From Gammaproteobacteria bacterium (GTDB taxonomy: Bacteria; Pseudomonadota; Gammaproteobacteria; Steroidobacterales; Steroidobacteraceae): a stretch of DNA of 42,108 bases. The DNA lies in the NCBI GenBank assembly GCA_027306985.1, contig DAHUXV010000169.1:1-42108 (forward strand). Reading direction: 5' to 3'. The notes beneath the pieces were generated by a model. The model made no database searches, was not told where the DNA came from, and saw only the letters and a program-made list of their open reading frames with translations. Numbering within the stretch: position 1 is the first letter of the stretch; every line of letters begins with the position of its first letter. Made by a program: the position numbers and the translations under genes. Shown here piece by piece: positions 37,519 through 42,108 of this stretch.

Positions 37519-40203
37519 ATGAGCAGCCGCCACCTCGAGCACCTTTTCGCTCCGCGCTCCGTCGCCCTGATCGGCGCCTCCGACCGGCCGCGCAGCATCG
37601 GCGCAACCGTGATGCGCAACCTTCTGCGGGGCGGATTCGGCGGCCCCATCTGGCCGGTCAATCTGCGCCATGCCACGGTGGCGGGGCGCGAGGCCTATCC
37701 CACGGTGGAGAGTCTGCCGGCCGCGCCCGAGCTCGCCGTGATCTGCACGCCCGCTGCCACGGTGCCGGGTCTCATCGCCGCGCTGGGCTCCCGGGGAACA
37801 CGCGCGGCCATCGTGATCAGCGCCGGCCTGGACGGAACGCTCGCCGAGGCGATGTTGCGGGCCGCGCGGCCGTTCCAACTGCGCATTCTCGGTCCCAACT
37901 GCATCGGCCTGCTCGTGCCGCGGATCGGCCTCGATGCCAGCTTCGCTCACGTCGGCGCGAGCGAGGGGAGCCTGGCCTTCGTGGCGCAGTCCGGGGCGCT
38001 CACCACCGCGCTCCTCGACTGGGCCCGCGGCCGGCATGTCGGGTTCTCGCATTTCATCTCGCTCGGCAACGCCGCCGACATCGATTTCGGCGATCTGCTC
38101 GACTACCTCGGCCGCGATCCGGCGACCCGCGCCATCCTGCTCTATGCCGAATCGATCTCCTCGGCGCGCAAGTTCATGTCCGCCGCCCGGGCCACCGCGC
38201 GGGTGAAACCCGTGATCGTCGTCAAGTCCGGCCGCACCGCCGCCTCCGCGCTCGCCGCGCAGTCGCACAGCGGGGCGCTCGCCGGCTCGGATGCCGTCTA
38301 CGATGCCGCGTTCCGCCGCGCCGGCATCCTGCGGGTGGACACGCTGCGCGAGCTGTTCGATGCCGCGGAGATCCTGTCGCGGTGGCGAAGCTATTGCGGG
38401 CCGCGGCTCGCGATCGTCAGCAACGGCGGCGGCCCCGCAGTGCTCGCCACCGACGCGCTCACCCGCAGCGGCGGCAGACTGGCGGAGCTGACCGCCGAGT
38501 CGGTGCAAAGGCTGAATCGGGCCATACCCGGCGCGCCCGGCCGGGCGAATCCGCTCGATGTCGGCGGCGACGCGCGCGCGGAGCGGTATCTGGCGGCACT
38601 GGACGTGGTGCTCGAGGATCCCGGCGTCGACGCCCTGCTCCTCATGCATGCGCCCACGGCCGTCGCCTCCGTCAGGGAGATCGCCGGCGCATGCGCGCCC
38701 AGGCTCGCCCGCGGTCCCCGCCCCGCGCTCGCCTGCTGGCTGGGAGCGGCGACGGGCCGGCCGGGGGACGGTTTCCCGGAAGCCTCCATGCTCCCGTCGT
38801 ATTCGACGCCGGAAGAGGCGGTCGGCGCCTTCCAGCACGTGGTGCGCTATCACCAGTCGCAGGCGCTGCTCCTCGAAGCGCCCGGCGTTGCGCCCGAGCC
38901 GGGCCGGCCCGACATTCAGCTGGCGCGCGATATCGTGGCCAGCGCGCTCGCCGCAGATCGCCGCACCCTGACCGAGCCGGAATCGAAGGCCATACTCGCG
39001 GCCTACGGCATCCCCATCGTCGAGACGCGCATCGCCCGCGCGCCGGCGGACCTCGCCGCGGCCGCGCGGGAGGTCGGCTACCCCGTGGCGCTCAAGATCC
39101 TCTCGCCCGACATCAGTCACAAGTCGGATGTCGGCGGCGTCGCGCTCAACATCGAATCGGCGGCGGAGCTCGAGCGCGCGGCGACGGCAATGCTGCAGCG
39201 GTGCCGCGCGAGCTCACCCGCGGCCCGCATCGAAGGCTTCACCGTGCAGAGGATGATCCGCCGCGGCGGTGCGCACGAGCTGCTCGCGGGAATCGCCGTG
39301 GACCCGACGTTCGGTCCGACCATCGTGTTCGGACAGGGCGGCACCGCGGTCGAGCTGATCGCCGACCGGGCGCTCGCGCTGCCGCCGCTCAACACGCGCC
39401 TCGCGCGCGAGCTCACGGCGAGGACGCGCGTGCATCGGCTGCTGCTCGGATACCGCGATCGGGCGCCGGTCGACATGGCCGCCATCGAGCGGGCGCTGGT
39501 GGCGCTGTCGCAACTCGCGGCCGATGTGCCGCAGATCGTCGAGCTCGACGTCAACCCGCTGCTGGCCGACCGGGACGGTGTCATCGCGCTCGACGCGCGA
39601 GTGCGCCTCGAGCCCGCCGCTCTCAAAGGCAGCGAGCGCTTCGCGATCCGGCCGTATCCGGTGGAGCTCGAGGAGACGGTGCGCCTCGGTGGCCGCGAGC
39701 TGCGCCTGCGTCCGATCCGGCCGGAAGATTTCGCGCAGCACAAGCGGTTCCTCTCGCAATGCTCGCCCGAGGACCTGCACGCCCGGTTCCTGTCGACCTT
39801 CCGGGAGCTGCCGGACGGCGAGGTGGCCCGCCTGACGCAGATCGACTACGACCGGGAGATGGCCTTCGTCGCGGAAGAGTCCGACCCCGCAGGCGGGGCC
39901 GAGACGCTCGGAGTCGCGCGGGTAGCCACCGATCCCGACAACTTCGAGGCCGAGTTCGCGATCCTCGTGCGCTCCGACTTCAAGCGGCACGGGCTCGGCC
40001 GCCTGCTCCTCACCAGGCTCATCCGCTATTGCCGCGACCGCGGAACGGCGCGCATGCGCAGCAGCGTGCTGAGCGGCAACCGCTGCATGCTGGGCCTGGG
40101 CACCGCGCTCGGATTCACGACCCGGCTCGCCGAGCGCGGGATCCTGGAGATGAGCCTCGAGCTGCAATCCCCCGCTGCGGACCGGCGCGCCGTCAAGGCC
40201 TAG
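37519..40203 (+). CDS. Acyl-CoA synthetase (ADP-forming)-like/GNAT acetyltransferase fusion (Pat/PatZ type)
   Basis: 894 residues, close to E. coli PatZ (886). Order: CoA-binding Rossmann domain about 1-130 (FAPRSVALIGASDRPRSIGATV), succinyl-CoA-ligase-like part to about 450, ATP-grasp about 480-690 (KAILAAYGIPIVETR, ISHKSDVGGVALNI) and a C-terminal GNAT about 720-880 (VRSDFKRHGLGRLLLTRLI). The segment SHSGALAGSD near residue 251 keeps a His at the position used as phosphocarrier in active ADP-forming synthetases; Pat enzymes are reported to lack it. Pat acetylates lysines of acetyl-CoA synthetase and other enzymes. The frame extends upstream, but ATG 37519 starts the conserved region. Confidence 0.9.
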   Translation: MSSRHLEHLFAPRSVALIGASDRPRSIGATVMRNLLRGGFGGPIWPVNLRHATVAGREAYPTVESLPAAPELAVICTPAATVPGLIAALGSRGTRAAIVISAGLDGTLAEAMLRAARPFQLRILGPNCIGLLVPRIGLDASFAHVGASEGSLAFVAQSGALTTALLDWARGRHVGFSHFISLGNAADIDFGDLLDYLGRDPATRAILLYAESISSARKFMSAARATARVKPVIVVKSGRTAASALAAQSHSGALAGSDAVYDAAFRRAGILRVDTLRELFDAAEILSRWRSYCGPRLAIVSNGGGPAVLATDALTRSGGRLAELTAESVQRLNRAIPGAPGRANPLDVGGDARAERYLAALDVVLEDPGVDALLLMHAPTAVASVREIAGACAPRLARGPRPALACWLGAATGRPGDGFPEASMLPSYSTPEEAVGAFQHVVRYHQSQALLLEAPGVAPEPGRPDIQLARDIVASALAADRRTLTEPESKAILAAYGIPIVETRIARAPADLAAAAREVGYPVALKILSPDISHKSDVGGVALNIESAAELERAATAMLQRCRASSPAARIEGFTVQRMIRRGGAHELLAGIAVDPTFGPTIVFGQGGTAVELIADRALALPPLNTRLARELTARTRVHRLLLGYRDRAPVDMAAIERALVALSQLAADVPQIVELDVNPLLADRDGVIALDARVRLEPAALKGSERFAIRPYPVELEETVRLGGRELRLRPIRPEDFAQHKRFLSQCSPEDLHARFLSTFRELPDGEVARLTQIDYDREMAFVAEESDPAGGAETLGVARVATDPDNFEAEFAILVRSDFKRHGLGRLLLTRLIRYCRDRGTARMRSSVLSGNRCMLGLGTALGFTTRLAERGILEMSLELQSPAADRRAVKA

Positions 40204-40238
40204 GCGCAGGGGCGCGCCCGCGGCACCCCCGCCTGCGC
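40204..40238 (+). terminator. Hairpin directly after the Pat-type gene
   Basis: GCGCAGG (40204-40210) pairs with CCTGCGC (40232-40238), extended by two GC pairs past one bulged base. No T tract follows. A second perfect stem ATCCCC-GCC-GGGGAT (40269-40283) and GGCGGC-A-GCCGCC (40286-40298) lie further on in the convergent 127-bp gap and could stop hsp20 transcripts from the other side. Confidence 0.35.
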
Positions 40239-40330
40239 ACATCGGGGACCACGCGGCACGATCCCCGGATCCCCGCCGGGGATGAGGCGGCAGCCGCCGC
40301 GACCGCCGCCCCAACATCGGGGGATTTCCC

Positions 40331-40771
40331 TTACTGGATCTTGATCTCCGTCGGCTTGCGCGCCTCGGTCTTCGACTTCGGCACGTGAACCGTGATCACG
40401 CCGTCCTTGCCCTCGGCGCGGATGTTGGTCGCGTCGATGGCGTCCGGAAGCGAGAAGCTGCGCGAGAAGGAGCCGTGCAGGCTCTCGATGCGGTGGAACT
40501 TCTCGCCCTTCTCCTCCTTCTCCTGCTTGCGCTCGCCGCTGATGGTCAGCATTCCCTCCTCGAACGTGATGTGCACGTCCTCCTTCTTCACGGCCGGCAG
40601 CTGCGCCTTCAGCAGGTATTCCGCGTCGGTCTCGCTGATGTCGACCGTAGGCGCCCACTCGGCGGCCACGTCGCCGTCGCCGCTCAGGCGCGGCCAGCGC
40701 CCCAGCAGGCCCGGCATCCGTGCGAACATGTCATCAAGATTTGCAAACGGATCCCAACGAACCAGGCTCAT
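40331..40771 (-). CDS. Small heat-shock protein, Hsp20/alpha-crystallin family
   Basis: 146 residues. MSLVRWDPFANLDDMFARM is the usual N-terminal opening; the alpha-crystallin domain spans about 40-140 with YLLKAQLPAVKKEDVHITFEEGMLTISGERKQE and GVITVHVPK, and the end IKIQ is a short IxI-type tail. It binds unfolding proteins as an ATP-independent holdase. ATG 40771 has AGGAGA eight bases upstream. A dyad copy is centred 76.5 bp upstream with TATGTT (40816-40811) as a likely -10. No clear sigma-32 promoter is seen. Confidence 0.96.
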   Translation of the reverse strand: MSLVRWDPFANLDDMFARMPGLLGRWPRLSGDGDVAAEWAPTVDISETDAEYLLKAQLPAVKKEDVHITFEEGMLTISGERKQEKEEKGEKFHRIESLHGSFSRSFSLPDAIDATNIRAEGKDGVITVHVPKSKTEARKPTEIKIQ

Positions 40772-40838
40772 GGCACTCTCCTCTCACAGGTCTGTCTCGA
40801 TCACGAGCCAACATAGCAGCGCCGTCCCGCCGCTTCGA

Positions 40839-40856
40839 TCCGTATCAATGCGGATG
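40839..40856. promoter_or_regulatory. Recurring dyad copy, hsp20/glgP divergent promoter
   Basis: ATCCGTATCAATGCGGAT fits ATNCGTA-N4-TGCGNAT. The centre is 76.5 bp from hsp20 and 43.5 bp from glgP. For hsp20, TATGTT at 40816-40811 would place the dyad near -42. For glgP, CATCAT at 40878-40883 would put the transcript start at the ATG itself. The overlapping TCGAT-N4-ATCAA (40836-40849) is a 9/10 FNR-type match. Confidence 0.6.
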
Positions 40857-40890
40857 CGGCCGGCCCGTGTGCGCTCTCATCATCCGCGCC

Positions 40891-42108
40891 ATGGCTGTCC
40901 CATCGACCGGGATCGATCCGTTCCTTGCCGAGCCGCGCGTGGCGTATTTCTCCATGGAGATCGCCCTGCGCAGCGAGATCCCGACCTACGCAGGCGGACT
41001 CGGCGTCCTCGCGGGCGATACGCTGCGCACCGCCGCGGATCTGCGCGTGGCCATGGTGGCCGTCACGCTGGTGAGCCGGGAGGGCTACTTCCGCCAGGAG
41101 CTCGACGCCGGCGGCCGTCAGATCGAGCATCCCGCGCCGTGGGATCCCGCCGCCTGGGCGGCGCCGCTCGATGCGAAGGTCGCGGTGCACATCGAGGGCC
41201 GGCTGGTGTGGGTCGGCGCCTGGCTGTACGTGATCGAGGGCTTCCGCGGCGGCCGCACGCCGGTGATCCTGCTCGATACGGATCAGCCGGAGAACGCGAG
41301 CGGCGATCGGCAGATCACGCATCGTCTCTACGGCGACGGCGAAGACTACCGGCTGAAGCAGGAAATGGTGCTCGGACTCGGAGGCGTGCGGATCCTGCAC
41401 GCGCTCGGCTTCAGGATCAGCGAGTATCACATGAACGAGGGTCACTCCTCGCTCCTCGGCGTCGAGCTGCTGCGCCGCAACGCCTATCCGCCCGAGGACC
41501 TGCGCCCGGGCGAGGCGCGTTACGACCTCCCGAGGGTCCGCGGTCTGTGTCGCTTCACGACCCACACGCCCGTCGAGGCGGGGCACGATCGATTCTCCTA
41601 CGATCTCGTGGCGCGCCTGTTCGCCGGGAAGACTCAGCCCGTCGACATGGCGCTTCTGCGCGAGCTCGGCGGCGCCGACGTCCTCAACATGACGCGGCTC
41701 GCCCTGAGCCTCAGCGACTTCGTCAACGGAGTCGCGAAGCGGCACGCGGAAGTCTCGCGCGGCATGTTTCCCGGGTATGAAGTCAGGTCGATCACCAACG
41801 GCGTCCATCCGTGCACCTGGACGGCCCAGAGCTTGCGTGCCTTATACGACCGGTACGTGCCGGGATGGCTGGTGGAGCCGGAGCTGCTCGTCCGCGCGGA
41901 TGCGATTCCCGCGGACGCCCTCACGGCTGCGCACGCCAGCGCCAAGGCCGCGCTGCTCGAGCGCGTCCGCGCGCTCACCGGCATCGAGCTGGATGCAACC
42001 AGGCCGATCCTCGGCTTCGCCCGCCGCATGACCGCATACAAGCGCCCCGACCTGCTGTTCACCGACCTGGAGCGGTTGCGGCGCATCGCCGCCCAAGCCC
42101 CGTTCCAG
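40891..42108 (+). CDS. glgP: Alpha-glucan (glycogen) phosphorylase, N-terminal part
   Basis: The frame runs from ATG 40891 off the end of the window, giving 406 residues. VAYFSMEIALRSEIPTYAGGLGVLAGDTLRTAADL is split as FSMEIAL and TYAGGLGVLAGD, the opening of the short bacterial GT35 phosphorylases. EYHMNEGHSSLLGVELLR, FTTHTPVEAGHDRF, SITNGVHPCTW and LGFARRMTAYKRPDLLF follow in family order. The PLP lysine would lie beyond the window. It releases glucose 1-phosphate from glycogen or other alpha-glucans. No ribosome site precedes the ATG; the dyad is centred 43.5 bp upstream. Confidence 0.92.
   Translation, partial: MAVPSTGIDPFLAEPRVAYFSMEIALRSEIPTYAGGLGVLAGDTLRTAADLRVAMVAVTLVSREGYFRQELDAGGRQIEHPAPWDPAAWAAPLDAKVAVHIEGRLVWVGAWLYVIEGFRGGRTPVILLDTDQPENASGDRQITHRLYGDGEDYRLKQEMVLGLGGVRILHALGFRISEYHMNEGHSSLLGVELLRRNAYPPEDLRPGEARYDLPRVRGLCRFTTHTPVEAGHDRFSYDLVARLFAGKTQPVDMALLRELGGADVLNMTRLALSLSDFVNGVAKRHAEVSRGMFPGYEVRSITNGVHPCTWTAQSLRALYDRYVPGWLVEPELLVRADAIPADALTAAHASAKAALLERVRALTGIELDATRPILGFARRMTAYKRPDLLFTDLERLRRIAAQAPFQ

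Noticed and set aside
40836-40849. FNR/Anr-type box TCGAT-N4-ATCAA upstream of hsp20
   Set aside because: It matches 9 of 10 bases and lies at a suitable distance, but it overlaps the recurring dyad, and the other copies of that dyad do not contain an FNR box. The dyad explains the site better; FNR binding is kept only as an alternative.

Overview
The window is GC-rich, gene-dense bacterial DNA with almost no spacer. Gene content (class II ribonucleotide reductase, HemN, an N-type ATPase operon, a Hyf-like membrane complex, a DUF6763-like gene) suggests a proteobacterium, most likely a gammaproteobacterium. This is inferred from gene families only; no rRNA or tRNA marker is present.

Layout. 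(a) 1-4882: tail of a LOG-family gene, an MBL/beta-CASP hydrolase, anaerobic coproporphyrinogen oxidase (hemN) and a phosphotransferase/P-loop kinase fusion. (b) 4839-11583, minus strand: a probable operon of ppsA, a triple-BON gene, a groEL interrupted by one in-frame stop, a CBS-pair gene, pfkA and a second CBS-pair gene. (c) 11691-18809: polX, a DUF6763-like gene, prs-like and nrdJ with a small upstream ORF, a second phosphotransferase-like gene and a host-attachment-family gene. (d) 18999-28796, plus strand: a sugar-phosphate nucleotidyltransferase, a complete N-ATPase operon atpDCQRBEFAG, then a tandem universal stress protein, a DUF488 gene and a CBS-BON gene. A probable IS200/IS605-family end lies between atpQ and atpR. 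(e) 28870-36045, minus strand: six genes hyfB-C-E-F-G-I for a complex I/group 4 hydrogenase-like membrane module. Its large subunit has lost the nickel ligands (an Ehr-type complex) and no ferredoxin subunit is encoded. (f) 36162-42108: a small ribbon-helix-helix protein, a second tandem Usp, a Pat-type acyl-CoA synthetase/acetyltransferase, Hsp20 and the start of an alpha-glucan phosphorylase.

Taken together this looks like a hypoxia/energy-stress/dormancy island. It holds oxygen-independent enzymes (HemN, NrdJ), carbon-reserve and lower-glycolysis enzymes (phosphorylase, PfkA, PpsA), a second rotary ATPase, an ion-pump-like redox module, adenylate-sensing CBS proteins, Usp proteins and chaperones. 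The set resembles in function the DosR dormancy regulon of Mycobacterium tuberculosis (Usp, Hsp20, CBS protein, Rv2004c-type kinase, nrdZ), although none of the DosR-box sequence is seen.

The most interesting signal is regulatory. An 18-bp dyad, core ATNCG-N8-CGNAT (most copies ATNCGNA-N4-TNCGNAT), occurs six times with all eight core bases. Every copy lies upstream of a stress gene, including two inside the 3' ends of atpG and polX just ahead of the next gene. Three weaker copies precede ppsA/polX, the BON gene and atpD. Copy-to-start distances cluster at about 60-79 bp or at 43.5-44.5 bp. This suggests an undescribed local regulon. The hyf-like operon instead has a perfect CRP-type site.
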